Positions 46,038 through 55,539 of a DNA stretch of 64,000 nt are shown one piece after another. The stretch covers positions 123,714-187,713 of the forward strand of contig DATEDI010000011.1 in the NCBI GenBank assembly GCA_035281745.1. The letters are read 5' to 3'. Numbering within the stretch: the stretch's first letter is position 1; the number at the start of each line of letters is the position of its first letter. The stretch comes from 66-474 sp035281745 (GTDB lineage: Bacteria; Pseudomonadota; Gammaproteobacteria; Xanthomonadales; Rhodanobacteraceae). The notes beneath the pieces are model-generated. The model worked only from the letters and a program-made list of their open reading frames with translations, was not told where the DNA came from and ran no database searches. Both the position numbers and the translations under genes were made by a program.

Positions 46038-47585
46038 TCATTCCCACTCTATGGTCGCCGGGGGCTTGCCGCTGATGTCATAAACCACACGAGAAATGCC
46101 GTGTAACTCGTTGATAATCCGGCTTGAAACTCGACCGAGGAACTCGTATGGTAGGTGCGCCCAATATGCGGTCATGAAGTCGATGGTCTCGACCGCGCGC
46201 AGCGCGACTACCCACTCGTAGGCGCGGCCGTCGCCCACCACGCCGACCGATTTCACCGGCAGGAACACCGCGAACGCCTGGCTGACCTTGTCGTACAGAT
46301 CGGCGGCGCGCAGTTCCTCAATGAAGATGCGGTCGGCCTGTTTCAGGATCTCGGCGTACTCGCGTTTCACTTCGCCCAGGATGCGCACGCCGAGACCCGG
46401 GCCAGGAAACGGATGCCGATAGACCATTTCGCGCGGCAGGCCGAGTTCGACGCCGATGCGGCGGACTTCGTCCTTGAACAGTTCGCGCAGCGGTTCCAGC
46501 AGTTTGAGATTCATCTTCTCGGGCAAGCCGCCAACGTTGTGGTGGCTTTTGATCACGTGGGCCTTGCCGGTCTTGCCGCCAGCGGACTCGATGACGTCCG
46601 GGTAGATCGTGCCCTGCGCGAGCCACCTCACACCGGTGAGCTTGCGCGCTTCTTCGTCGAACACTTCGACAAAGAGTTTTCCGATGATCTTGCGCTTGGT
46701 TTCGGGATCGGCGATCCCTTCTAGTGCGGCGAAGAAACGACCCGACGCATCGACGCGGATCACGCGCACGCCCATGTGGCGCGCCATCGTGTCCATCACC
46801 TGATCGCCCTCGCCTGCGCGCAACAGGCCGGTATCGACGAACACGCACGTGAGCTGGTCGCCGATCGCCTTTTCCAGCAACGCCGCGACCACCGATGAAT
46901 CGACGCCGCCGGACAGCCCCAGCAGCACCTTGTCGTCGCCGACGCCCGCGCGCACCTGGGCGATGGCATCGTCGACGATGTGCGCGGGTGTCCACAAGGT
47001 CGCGCAGCCGCAAATATCGATCACGAAGCGGCGCAGGATCGCCATGCCGTGCTCGGTATGCGTCACCTCGGGATGGAATTGCAGGCCGTACCAACGGCGC
47101 GTTTCATCGGCCATCGCCGCGATCGGCACGGACTCGGTGGAAGCCGCGAGTGCAAAGCCCGGCGGCAGCGCGGTCACGAGGTCGCCGTGCGACATCCAGA
47201 CGTCCTGGTGTGAAGGCGTGCCCGCGAATAGTTCGCACGTCCGCGCCTCGATCGACGCATGGCCGTACTCGCGAGCATGGCCGCCCTCGACCTTGCCGCC
47301 ATGCTGCAACGCCATGGTCTGCATCCCGTAGCAGATGCCGAGGATCGGTACGCCGGACGCAAATGCCTCGCTCGGCGCGCGCGGCGAGTCCGCCGCCACG
47401 GTCGACTCTGGTCCGCCAGAGAGAATCACGCCCTTTGGCGCGAACTTCGCGATCTCGGTGGGATCGTGATCCCACGCCCAGATTTCGCAATACACCCCAA
47501 TCTCGCGGATGCGCCGCGCAATCAGCTGCGTATATTGCGATCCGAAATCGAGGACCAGGATTTTGTCGGCTTGTAGATCGCGCAT
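46038..47585 (-). CDS. guaA: GMP synthase (glutamine-hydrolysing)
   Basis: Aminates XMP to GMP. The 515-residue protein has an N-terminal class I amidotransferase (nucleophile Cys85 in GICYGMQTM; FHPEVTHT with the catalytic His and Glu), a PP-loop ATPase domain with LGLSGGVDSS near residue 225, and the C-terminal dimerization domain ending in KPPATIEWE. It lies downstream of guaB on the same strand with a 131-base gap containing a palindrome. Confidence 0.97.
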   Translation of the reverse strand: MRDLQADKILVLDFGSQYTQLIARRIREIGVYCEIWAWDHDPTEIAKFAPKGVILSGGPESTVAADSPRAPSEAFASGVPILGICYGMQTMALQHGGKVEGGHAREYGHASIEARTCELFAGTPSHQDVWMSHGDLVTALPPGFALAASTESVPIAAMADETRRWYGLQFHPEVTHTEHGMAILRRFVIDICGCATLWTPAHIVDDAIAQVRAGVGDDKVLLGLSGGVDSSVVAALLEKAIGDQLTCVFVDTGLLRAGEGDQVMDTMARHMGVRVIRVDASGRFFAALEGIADPETKRKIIGKLFVEVFDEEARKLTGVRWLAQGTIYPDVIESAGGKTGKAHVIKSHHNVGGLPEKMNLKLLEPLRELFKDEVRRIGVELGLPREMVYRHPFPGPGLGVRILGEVKREYAEILKQADRIFIEELRAADLYDKVSQAFAVFLPVKSVGVVGDGRAYEWVVALRAVETIDFMTAYWAHLPYEFLGRVSSRIINELHGISRVVYDISGKPPATIEWE

Positions 47586-47612
47586 ATGGCCTTGGAAAAG
47601 ATTTATCTTTTG

Positions 47613-47648
47613 TCGTCACTCGCGCTGCGCGCAGCGCCGGAATGACGA
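47613..47648. repeat. Palindrome between guaB and guaA
   Basis: A perfect 16-base palindrome GCGCTGCGCGCAGCGC (47622-47637) flanked by GTCA/TGAC. It lies in the guaB-guaA gap and may form an intercistronic hairpin affecting relative expression. Confidence 0.5.
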
Positions 47649-47716
47649 ACCAAAAAGTGCGACTAACAACTTGGATGGATCGAGAAAACGAGCTTTCGCA
47701 CGATGCTGGCCGAAGG

Positions 47717-49174
47717 TCAGTCCGACCGGTAATTTGGCGCTTCCTTCGTGATCTGCACATCGTGCACGTGCGCCTCGCGTACGCCGGCGCCGGTGACGCG
47801 CACGAATTGCGGCCGCGCCCGCATCTCCTCGATGTTGGCGCAGCCGCAATAACCCATCGATGCACGCAGGCCGCCGACCAGTTGATGCACGATCGCCCGC
47901 AGGGGACCGCGGTACGGCACCCTGCCCTCGATGCCTTCCGGCACCAGTTTGTCGGCCGCGGCCTGTTCCTGGAAATAGCGATCGGACGAACCGCTCTGCA
48001 TCGCGCCCAGCGAGCCCATGCCACGGTAACTCTTGTAGGAACGGCCCTGGTACAGCTCGATCTCGCCCGGCGCTTCTTCGGTGCCGGCGAACATCGAGCC
48101 CAGCATCACGCACGACGCGCCCGCGACGATCGCTTTCGCGACGTCGCCCGAATAGCGCACGCCGCCGTCGGCGATCAACGGGATCTCGTCCTTGAGTGCA
48201 TCGGCCACCATCGAGATCGCGGTGATCTGCGGCACACCCACGCCCGCGACGATGCGCGTCGTGCAGATCGAGCCCGGACCGACGCCAACCTTGACGGCAT
48301 CCACGCCCGCGTCGCGCAGCGCGCGCGCGGCCTCGGCGGTGACGATGTTGCCGGCGATCATCTGCAGGTCGGGATAGTTCTTCCGAATCCACGCGACGCG
48401 ATCGACCACGCCTTGCGAGTGGCCGTGCGCGGTATCCACGACGATCACATCGACGCCGGCCTCGGCCAGCGCCGCCACGCGGTGTTCGGTGTCGCCGCCG
48501 ACGCCAACCGCGGCGCCGACGCGCAGGCGTTCGTGCGAATCCTTGGCGGAATGCGGATTGTCGTGCGCCTTCTGGATGTCCTTGACGGTGATCAGGCCAC
48601 GCAGTTCGAACGCGTCATTGACCACCAGTACCTTCTCGATGCGGTGCTTGTGCAAAAGGCCGACGATCTCGTCCTCTTCCGCACCTTCCTTCACCGTGAC
48701 CAGCTTGTCCTTGCGGGTCATGATGTTCTTCACCGGATCGTCGGGCTTCTTCTCGAAACGCAGGTCGCGGCTGGTGACGATGCCGACCAGCTTGTTGCCC
48801 TCTTCCACCACCGGCACACCGGAAATGTTGTGCGAGCGGGTGATGTGCATGACCTCGCCGATCGAGGTATGCGGGCCCACCGTGATCGGGTCGCGGATCA
48901 CGCCGGCCTCGAACTTCTTGACCAGCCGCACTTCCGCGGCCTGGCGTTCGACGGTCATGTTCTTGTGGATGATGCCGATGCCGCCGCATTGCGCCATCGT
49001 GATCGCGAGGCGCGCTTCGGTCACGGTGTCCATGGCCGAAGACATCAGCGGGATGTTGAGGCGAATTGCGCGGGTCAGGCGCGTCGAGGTGTCGACGTCG
49101 CGCGGCAGAACAGAAGAATGGGCGGGGACGAGATAGACATCGTCGTAGGTCAGAGCCTCGGCGAGGATGCGCAT
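47717..49174 (-). CDS. guaB: Inosine-5'-monophosphate dehydrogenase
   Basis: Oxidizes IMP to XMP, the branch point to GMP. The 485-residue protein has a TIM barrel interrupted by two CBS domains (about 93-205); the catalytic loop GPGSICTTRIVAGVG carries Cys304 and the flap region follows (RGMGSLGAM, RYFQE). The start at MRILAEALTYDDV was chosen; an upstream in-frame ATG adds 14 non-family residues. Confidence 0.96.
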   Translation of the reverse strand: MRILAEALTYDDVYLVPAHSSVLPRDVDTSTRLTRAIRLNIPLMSSAMDTVTEARLAITMAQCGGIGIIHKNMTVERQAAEVRLVKKFEAGVIRDPITVGPHTSIGEVMHITRSHNISGVPVVEEGNKLVGIVTSRDLRFEKKPDDPVKNIMTRKDKLVTVKEGAEEDEIVGLLHKHRIEKVLVVNDAFELRGLITVKDIQKAHDNPHSAKDSHERLRVGAAVGVGGDTEHRVAALAEAGVDVIVVDTAHGHSQGVVDRVAWIRKNYPDLQMIAGNIVTAEAARALRDAGVDAVKVGVGPGSICTTRIVAGVGVPQITAISMVADALKDEIPLIADGGVRYSGDVAKAIVAGASCVMLGSMFAGTEEAPGEIELYQGRSYKSYRGMGSLGAMQSGSSDRYFQEQAAADKLVPEGIEGRVPYRGPLRAIVHQLVGGLRASMGYCGCANIEEMRARPQFVRVTGAGVREAHVHDVQITKEAPNYRSD

Positions 49175-49240
49175 TGGATGTTGTCCGTCAATGCAATGCG
49201 CGATTATACGCCGCATGCGGTCGCCGTTCTACGTCTTCGC

Positions 49241-49348
49241 GAGCAACCGTCCATGGTGCGTGGCGCCGGCCCAGCCATCCTTGGCCGGTCGCTCGGCCGA
49301 TCACGCGATGCGATTCAACGCATCGCGTAAACGATCGTCCTCGCCCTG
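49241..49348. repeat. Dispersed 105-bp repeat, copy A (covers folD 3' end)
   Basis: About 80 percent identical by eye to 61914-62017. It contains a GGCCG-GTCGCT-CGGCC hairpin (49283-49298) and a perfect 10-base inverted repeat ACGCGATGCG/CGCATCGCGT (49303-49328) that overlaps the last folD codons. It lies between guaB and folD. Confidence 0.65.
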
Positions 49349-50185
49349 CGCCGCTTCCAGCGTGTTTTCCATCAGTGTCGCCACGGTCATCGGTCCGACA
49401 CCGCCCGGCACCGGCGTGATCCACGACGCCCGCTCCGCAGCCGCCTTGAAATCCACATCGCCGACGAGGCGACCGTCATCCATCCGGTTGATGCCGACGT
49501 CGATCACCACCGCACCGGGCTTGATCCATTCGCCCTTGACGATGCCCGGCCTTCCCACCGCCGTGATCACGATGTCGGCCTGGCGCACGTATTGCGCCAG
49601 ATCCTGCGTGAACTTGTGGCAACACGTGGTGGTGCAGCCGGCGATCAAAAGCTCCAGCACCAGCGGTCGACCCACGTGGTTGGAAACGCCGACCACCACC
49701 GCATGCTGCCCGCGCACCGGCCGATCGGTGTGTCCGAGCAGCGTCATCACGCCCTTGGGCGTGCACGGACGCAACCCGAACCGACGCAAGGCGAGATGGC
49801 CCAGATTGACGGCGCTGAACCCATCCACGTCCTTGCGCGGATCGATGCGATCGATCAGCGCGGCCGCGTTGACGTGAGGCGGCAGCGGCAACTGCACGAG
49901 GATGCCGTGCACGGCCGGGTCGACATTCAAGCGATCGACCAACGCGAACAATTCGGCTTCGCTGGTGTCGATCGGCAGATCGAAATCGAATGACTGGAAG
50001 CCGACCTGTTTGCAGGCCTTGCGTTTGTTGCGCACGTACACCGCGGATGCGGGATCCGCGCCGACCAGCACCACCGCGAGGCCGGGCGCGGTGCGACCGG
50101 CCGCGATGCGCGCCTTGACACCGGCGCCGATCCGGTCCAGCACGTCTCCCGCGATCTTGCGTCCGTCGAGAATGCGCGCAGTCAT
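49301..50185 (-). CDS. folD: Bifunctional methylenetetrahydrofolate dehydrogenase/cyclohydrolase FolD
   Basis: Interconverts methylene-, methenyl- and 10-formyl-tetrahydrofolate. The 294-residue protein has the active-site segment YVRNKRKACKQVGF with the conserved Lys, ILVQLPLPPHV, KDVDGF, PCTPKGVM and the nucleotide motif VVGVSNHVGRP; C-terminal TPVPGGVGPMT is typical. The last about ten codons fall within a dispersed repeat, so the tail is not family-conserved. Confidence 0.95.
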   Translation of the reverse strand: MTARILDGRKIAGDVLDRIGAGVKARIAAGRTAPGLAVVLVGADPASAVYVRNKRKACKQVGFQSFDFDLPIDTSEAELFALVDRLNVDPAVHGILVQLPLPPHVNAAALIDRIDPRKDVDGFSAVNLGHLALRRFGLRPCTPKGVMTLLGHTDRPVRGQHAVVVGVSNHVGRPLVLELLIAGCTTTCCHKFTQDLAQYVRQADIVITAVGRPGIVKGEWIKPGAVVIDVGINRMDDGRLVGDVDFKAAAERASWITPVPGGVGPMTVATLMENTLEAAQGEDDRLRDALNRIA

Positions 50186-50379
50186 GGCACGGGAACCCCA
50201 AAACGATCATTATCGCGGCGTGCGCACGGTCGCACAATGGCGCGCCGATGGTCGTCCGTCCGGGCTTTCGGAACACGCGTCACGGCGGCCTCGCCATCGG
50301 TGCCGCTAGGGTGCGTCACACGCGCGGGACGACGTGTTTGCCATCGTTCCGCGCGCGGATGTCGTCAAGGAAACCACCG

Positions 50380-50673
50380 ATGATCGAAACCACGGAGTTG
50401 CAGGCGGCCACGTTTCGCCGTCTGCTCAAACATCTCAATGAAGAGCGCACCGACGTGCAGAACATCGACCTGATGATCCTGGCCGGATTCTGCCGCAACT
50501 GTCTTGCCGATTGGTATCGCGACGCTGCCGAAGAGCGCCTGCTTGACCTTTCGAAGGACGAAGCGCGCGCGGCGATCTACGGCATGCCGTTCGCGGAATG
50601 GAAAGCCAAGTACCAGAAGCAGGCCACGCCGGAACAGCTGGCGGCGTTCGAAGCAGTGCAGGAAAAAAGCTGA
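50380..50673 (+). CDS. DUF1244 family protein
   Basis: 97-residue conserved proteobacterial protein of unknown function. The signature ATFRRLLKHL, then VQNIDLMILAGFCRNCLADWYRDAA with two Cys, is typical. The ATG has AAGG nine bases upstream. It is divergent from folD and convergent with moeB. Confidence 0.85.
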   Translation: MIETTELQAATFRRLLKHLNEERTDVQNIDLMILAGFCRNCLADWYRDAAEERLLDLSKDEARAAIYGMPFAEWKAKYQKQATPEQLAAFEAVQEKS

Positions 50674-50810
50674 TCGGAATTCGCGTACATTTTTCTTTCG
50701 TCATTCGGGGCTGCTGAAGGCAGAATCCGGGATCGGTCTGGCTCCGCAGGCCATCAGGATGAATGAATTCGCCGCTTCCTGCGCCTCGCCCGCCCGGAAC
50801 GACAGCTTGA

Positions 50811-51941
50811 TCAATTCGGCGCGTTGCAAAACCGCGCGTAATCGATGTAGCCGGGAAATGGTTTGCCCGGCGCGCAAACCGGACACTCGGGATCGGGCGC
50901 AAGGCGCGTTTCGCGGAAGCGCATTGACAACGCATCGAACATCAGCACGCGGCCGACCAGCGGTTCGCCGATGCCGAGGATCAGCTTGATCGCTTCGGTC
51001 GCCTGCAGCATGCCGACGACGCCCGGCAGCACGCCCAGCACGCCGGCTTCCGAACAGTTCGGTGCATCTTCCGGCGCCGGCGGCTGCGGGAACAGGCAGC
51101 GATAGCAAGGTGCCTTGCCGCGTTGGCGGCCGGCGTCGAACACGCTCACCTGGCCCTGGAAACGTTGCACCGCACCGTACACCAGCGGCATCGCGAGCTT
51201 CACGCAGGCGTCGTTGAGCAGGTAACGCACGGGAAAGTTGTCGGCGCCATCCAGCACCACGTCGGCGCCTTCGAGCAAGGCCTCGACATTGGATGCCGTG
51301 ACGCGCTCGGGCAGGCCCTCGAGATTCACGCGCGGGTTCAGCCCGTGCAACGCCTGCGCGGCGGAATCGAGTTTCGACATGCCGATGCGATCGTCGGTGT
51401 GCAGGATCTGCCGTTGCAGGTTGCTGCGCTCCACCACGTCGTCGTCGGCCATCACCAAGGTCCCGACGCCCGCCGCCGCGAGATAGTACGCCGCGGGTGA
51501 ACCGAGCCCACCGGCGCCCAGCACCACCACGCGCGCCGACTCCAGCTTGCGTTGCCCCGCTTCGCCCACTTCCGGCAGACGCAGGTGACGCGAATAGCGA
51601 TCGTAGAAATCTTCGTCGCCGCCGGCTTTGACCACCGGCAGGCCTTCCTCGATCCAGCGCGCGGTCCCACCCGCGACCGAAACGACATTGGCGTATCCGC
51701 GTTGCTGCAACGCCTGCGCCGCCCGCAACGAGCGCGGGCCGTGTGCACAGATGGCGAGGATTTCACGCGCCCGGTCGGGAACGACCTCGCCGATGCGTTG
51801 CAGCACCTCGCCGAGCGGCAGCGCGACCGCGCCTTCCGCCATGCCGGCCGCCTGTTCGTACGGTTCGCGCACGTCCAGCAGCACGGCATCCGCGTGCTGA
51901 CGCTCAAGCGCCTGTTGCGGTGAAATCTCACGGATGGTCAT
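50811..51941 (-). CDS. moeB: Rhodanese-MoeB/ThiF fusion (molybdopterin-synthase adenylyltransferase)
   Basis: 376-residue fusion: an N-terminal rhodanese (residues 1-105) with persulfide Cys65 in ICAHGPRS, then an E1-like adenylyltransferase with the ATP motif VVVLGAGGLGS (139-148), and zinc Cys pairs CYRC and CPVC. It would activate MoaD or a ThiS-like protein and supply sulfur. The start ATG lies six codons after an in-frame TTG. The gene is downstream of moeA on the same strand. Confidence 0.92.
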   Translation of the reverse strand: MTIREISPQQALERQHADAVLLDVREPYEQAAGMAEGAVALPLGEVLQRIGEVVPDRAREILAICAHGPRSLRAAQALQQRGYANVVSVAGGTARWIEEGLPVVKAGGDEDFYDRYSRHLRLPEVGEAGQRKLESARVVVLGAGGLGSPAAYYLAAAGVGTLVMADDDVVERSNLQRQILHTDDRIGMSKLDSAAQALHGLNPRVNLEGLPERVTASNVEALLEGADVVLDGADNFPVRYLLNDACVKLAMPLVYGAVQRFQGQVSVFDAGRQRGKAPCYRCLFPQPPAPEDAPNCSEAGVLGVLPGVVGMLQATEAIKLILGIGEPLVGRVLMFDALSMRFRETRLAPDPECPVCAPGKPFPGYIDYARFCNAPN

Positions 51942-51994
51942 GCGTCCATTATCCGGCAAAAGCGATTTGACACGAATGGAAGTGGATGACCACC

Positions 51995-52012
51995 GACAAG
52001 CGCAAGCTTGTC
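51995..52012. repeat. Inverted repeat downstream of moeA
   Basis: Seven-base perfect arms GACAAGC / GCTTGTC with a GCAA loop between moeB and moeA. It could terminate moeA transcription or act as an intercistronic hairpin; no U-tract is evident. Confidence 0.4.
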
Positions 52013-52046
52013 CGTATCATCCGTGCTGATCCGCGTCGAGAAAAAT

Positions 52047-53267
52047 TCATGGCCAAAGGAGGACGATGTCGCCTTCGGCATACTGACGCGTACCCTCGGG
52101 CAGGAGCGCCAAGACATCGGTCTCAACAAGACCGCGCAACATGCCCGAACCCTGCTTGGCATGCGGCGTCGCCCACCTTACACCGCCGCCGTCGACATGC
52201 AGGCTGCAACGCGTGAGTTCAGCACGGGCGTGGCGTTTGCGCAGCGGCGCGGCCAGGCGCGCGTGCGTCGGCTTCGGGATCGTGCTTACGCCTTGCATCG
52301 CGCGCAGCGCAAAGCCGACGAACAACCGGAACGTCACTGCCGACGCGACCGGGTTGCCTGGCAATCCGAAGTAGAGACTCGCACCGATCTGTCCGAACAG
52401 GGTCGGCATGCCCGGCTTCAGTCGCACCTTGTGGAAATGGATTTCGCCGATCGTTTGCAGCACATTCGGAAGATGGTCGGCTTCGCCCGCCGACACAGCG
52501 CCGCTGCTGACGACGATGTCGGCGTCGGCGGCAGCATCGAGCAAGGCATCGCGCAGGGCCTCGGGTTCGTCGCGGACGCAGCGCGTCGCCGAGACGACCG
52601 CATGCGCCTCGCGCGCGAGTGCGGCCAGCATCACCGCGTTGGATTCGTGGATCTGCCCGAACCCCAGCGGCTGCCCCGGCGGCACCAGTTCGTTGCCGGT
52701 GGCGATCACGGCGATGCGCGGCAGGCGGCGCACCGGAACATCGGCAATACCGAGCGCGGCCAACACGGCAAGGTGCGCCGCACCCACCGGTATTCCGGCC
52801 GCGAACGCAAGACCGCCTTCCGCGTAGTCTTCGCCCGCCGTACGCACGTTGGCGCCGGCCTTTTCATTCGCCGTCACGAAGACGCGATCACCATCGACCG
52901 CAACGTTTTCCTTGATCACGACGGTGTCGGCGCCGGGTGGCATCGGCGCGCCGGTGGTGATGCGTGCGCACTCGCCCGCGCCGACGGGCGGCGTCGAAGA
53001 AGCGCCAGCAAACACGTCGCCGACCAGCGTGAAAGCGCGTTCGCCCGTCGCGGGCAAATCCGCACCACGCAATGCGAAGCCGTCCATCGCCGAATTGTCG
53101 AACGGAGGCAAGGGGTGCGGCGCACGCACGTCTTCGGCCAGGACCCGGCCCTGCGCCTCGACGAGCGGCACCGTTTCGATCGGCAGGCGGTGTTGCGCCG
53201 CACGCGCGGCGACGATTGCCAGCGCCTGTTCCAAGCCGATGCGGCTCGGATAACCGGATTCAGCCAT
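52047..53267 (-). CDS. moeA: Molybdopterin molybdenumtransferase MoeA
   Basis: Inserts molybdate into adenylylated molybdopterin. The 406-residue protein shows the MoeA domains: PPFDNSAMDGFAL near the N terminus, ARITTGAPMPPGADTVV, a MogA-like domain with IATGNELVPPG and VSSGAVSAGEADHL, and FGLPGNPVASAV near the C-terminal domain. The start ATG overlaps the end of mobA by eight bases. Confidence 0.95.
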   Translation of the reverse strand: MAESGYPSRIGLEQALAIVAARAAQHRLPIETVPLVEAQGRVLAEDVRAPHPLPPFDNSAMDGFALRGADLPATGERAFTLVGDVFAGASSTPPVGAGECARITTGAPMPPGADTVVIKENVAVDGDRVFVTANEKAGANVRTAGEDYAEGGLAFAAGIPVGAAHLAVLAALGIADVPVRRLPRIAVIATGNELVPPGQPLGFGQIHESNAVMLAALAREAHAVVSATRCVRDEPEALRDALLDAAADADIVVSSGAVSAGEADHLPNVLQTIGEIHFHKVRLKPGMPTLFGQIGASLYFGLPGNPVASAVTFRLFVGFALRAMQGVSTIPKPTHARLAAPLRKRHARAELTRCSLHVDGGGVRWATPHAKQGSGMLRGLVETDVLALLPEGTRQYAEGDIVLLWP

Positions 53268-53880
53268 GCGTGCGTTCGTAATCGCGAAATTCTTCGGGCG
53301 TGTTGAGATTATGCAATGTGTCACCGACAGCGCCGCAATCGACGGCGACGGCTTCCATCGATTCGTGCCATGACCGCGCGGAGCCATGCGCGTGCAACGC
53401 GTGCTCGACCGAGGTACGCCAGGACGACGGATCCTCGTCGATGCGGTACATGGCGAACAGCGGCTGGGGCGCCCCGGCGCGGCGCACGAATGCGCAGCAT
53501 GCGGTTGCATCGGCTGCCAACGCGGCGTGCAGGTCCGATTGCAGATCATGCGGAGGGTCCGGGCAATCGACCGGCGCGGTCAGCAGCCAGCGCGGCAACG
53601 CGTGCCGATTGGCTTCGAGGAATCCGAATGCCGCCATCAGCCCGGCCAATGGACCCGCATGACCGTCGTTGCCGTCATGCACGACGGGCGCGTAGCGCGC
53701 GTATTCATCAGTGTTGCGATTGGCGATGATCAACAATCGATCGCACTGCGGGCGCAAGCGTTCCAGCACGTGCTCGACCAGCGGCTTTCCGTTCAACGGC
53801 AACAAGCCCTTGTCGGCGCCGCCGACGCGGCTGCCCGCGCCGCCGGCGAGCACCACGCCCAAAACGTCATCGCTGGCCAT
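53260..53880 (-). CDS. mobA: Molybdenum cofactor guanylyltransferase MobA
   Basis: Adds GMP to Mo-molybdopterin to give the bis-MGD precursor. The 206-residue nucleotidyltransferase has the N-terminal motif LAGGAGSRVGGADKGLLPLNGKPL and VHDGNDGHAGPLAGLMAAF. The ATG was chosen over an upstream TTG. It runs into moeA by eight bases, forming a mobA-moeA-moeB transcript. Confidence 0.93.
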   Translation of the reverse strand: MASDDVLGVVLAGGAGSRVGGADKGLLPLNGKPLVEHVLERLRPQCDRLLIIANRNTDEYARYAPVVHDGNDGHAGPLAGLMAAFGFLEANRHALPRWLLTAPVDCPDPPHDLQSDLHAALAADATACCAFVRRAGAPQPLFAMYRIDEDPSSWRTSVEHALHAHGSARSWHESMEAVAVDCGAVGDTLHNLNTPEEFRDYERTHG

Positions 53881-53922
53881 GGACGGGCCGGAATTGGCTG
53901 GCGGGGATGGCAAAGTCCATCC

Positions 53923-55317
53923 TCAGCGACCACGCACATGGCGGACCATCCGCCGACGCTTGCGCTGCTGGCTTTCGGTGAGCACGTTGCGCTTGCCTGC
54001 GTAAGGGTTTTCGCCCTCGCGGAATTCGACCCGGATCGGCGTGCCTTCCAGCTTGTAGCGCTTGCGGAAGAAGTTTTCGAGGTAGCGGCGATAGCTGTCC
54101 GCGATATGTTTGGTGCGACTGCCATGGATCACGATGGTCGGCGGATGGTCGCCGCCCGGGTGTGCGAAGCGCAACTTGGGCGAGTGTCCTCTGACCAGCG
54201 GCGGCTGGTGCGCCGCCACGGCCTTTTCCAGCGCGCGGGTGAGATCGGAAGTGCCGAGTTCGTGCGATGCCGCGGCGCCGGCACGATCGATCGCACGCAT
54301 CAATTCGCGCAGCCCGGATCCGTGTTTTGCAGAGAGGAACACCACCCGCGCCCACGCGACGAAATCGAGCTTCCGTTCCAGCCCGGCTTTGCAGCGCTCA
54401 CGGTCATATTGCGCCAGCCCGTCCCATTTGTTGGCAACGATCACCAGCGCGCGCCCGGCTTCCAGTACCTGCCCGATCAAGGCCAGGTCCTGATCGGTGA
54501 CGCCCTCGCCCGCGTCCAGCATCACCGCCACCACTTCGGCCGCGGCGATCGACTGCAGCGTCTTGATGACGCTGAACTTCTCCAGCGCATCCTCGACCCG
54601 GCCGCGCCGACGCACCCCTGCGGTATCGATCAAGGTGTAATGCTTGCCGTCGCGCTCGAGCGGCACCTGGATGGAATCGCGGGTGGTGCCGGCGATGTCG
54701 GAAACCACCACGCGTTCCTCGCCCAGCAGGCGATTGACCAGCGTGGATTTGCCGATGTTGGGCCGGCCGACGATCGCGACGCGCGTGCCGCCCATTTCGT
54801 CGTGTTCCGCCTCTTCATCGGCGTCTGGCGGAAGCAGCGGCAGCGTCGCGGCGAGCAGCGCATCGAGTCCGCGCGCATGCGCGGCGGCGATCGCGAACGC
54901 GGCGGCTACCCCCAGCGAAGCAAACTCCGCCAGCGCCGTCTGCGCATCGATGCCGTCGGTCTTGTTCACCGCAAGCAACACGGGCTTGCCGGTGCGCCGC
55001 AGGCGGTCGAGGATCGCGCGATCCTGGGGCAGCAAACCTTCGCGCGCGTCGACCAGCAGCACGCAAATCGCCGCTTCGTCGATCGCAAACTGAACCTGTT
55101 TCTCGGTCAGCTCGTCGATATCGACCCGCTCACCCGACAACCCACCGGTATCGACCAGCACGAACGGCTGCGCGCCAAGCCGGCACACACCGTAATGGCG
55201 ATCGCGGGTGACGCCCGGCAAGTCCGCGACCAGCGCATCGCGGCTGCGGGTCAGCGCGTTGAAGAGCGTGGACTTGCCGACGTTGGGGCGGCCGACCAGG
55301 GCGACGACAGGTAGCAT
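53923..55317 (-). CDS. der: Ribosome biogenesis GTPase Der (EngA)
   Basis: Essential GTPase for 50S assembly. Two tandem G domains are visible: GRPNVGKSTLF near residue 9 and GRPNIGKSTLVNRL near 186, each followed by DxxG and NKTD/NKWD motifs (VNKTDG, ANKWDG), then a KH-like domain and a basic C-terminal tail rich in R and K. Its 464 residues match the family. It follows bamB on the same strand after 222 bases. Confidence 0.96.
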   Translation of the reverse strand: MLPVVALVGRPNVGKSTLFNALTRSRDALVADLPGVTRDRHYGVCRLGAQPFVLVDTGGLSGERVDIDELTEKQVQFAIDEAAICVLLVDAREGLLPQDRAILDRLRRTGKPVLLAVNKTDGIDAQTALAEFASLGVAAAFAIAAAHARGLDALLAATLPLLPPDADEEAEHDEMGGTRVAIVGRPNIGKSTLVNRLLGEERVVVSDIAGTTRDSIQVPLERDGKHYTLIDTAGVRRRGRVEDALEKFSVIKTLQSIAAAEVVAVMLDAGEGVTDQDLALIGQVLEAGRALVIVANKWDGLAQYDRERCKAGLERKLDFVAWARVVFLSAKHGSGLRELMRAIDRAGAAASHELGTSDLTRALEKAVAAHQPPLVRGHSPKLRFAHPGGDHPPTIVIHGSRTKHIADSYRRYLENFFRKRYKLEGTPIRVEFREGENPYAGKRNVLTESQQRKRRRMVRHVRGR

Positions 55318-55539
55318 GGCTCGTGGTCCGAAAAGCAACTGCGCTCGGCAGCTTGCGCGCTAATGATATTGCGCTCGCATCAGGCCCGGTGCCGGAAGGT
55401 ACCGTCCCGGGGCCGGGAAATGCTCACGTACAGGCGCGGATGCCGGTTTGCCGGGCGTCGAGCATCACGCAATCCGCCTTTGCTCGTGTGCTGTCGAACC
55501 CTCGTCCACCGAATTCGTGTGGCCGAAAGGCGCTGCTGG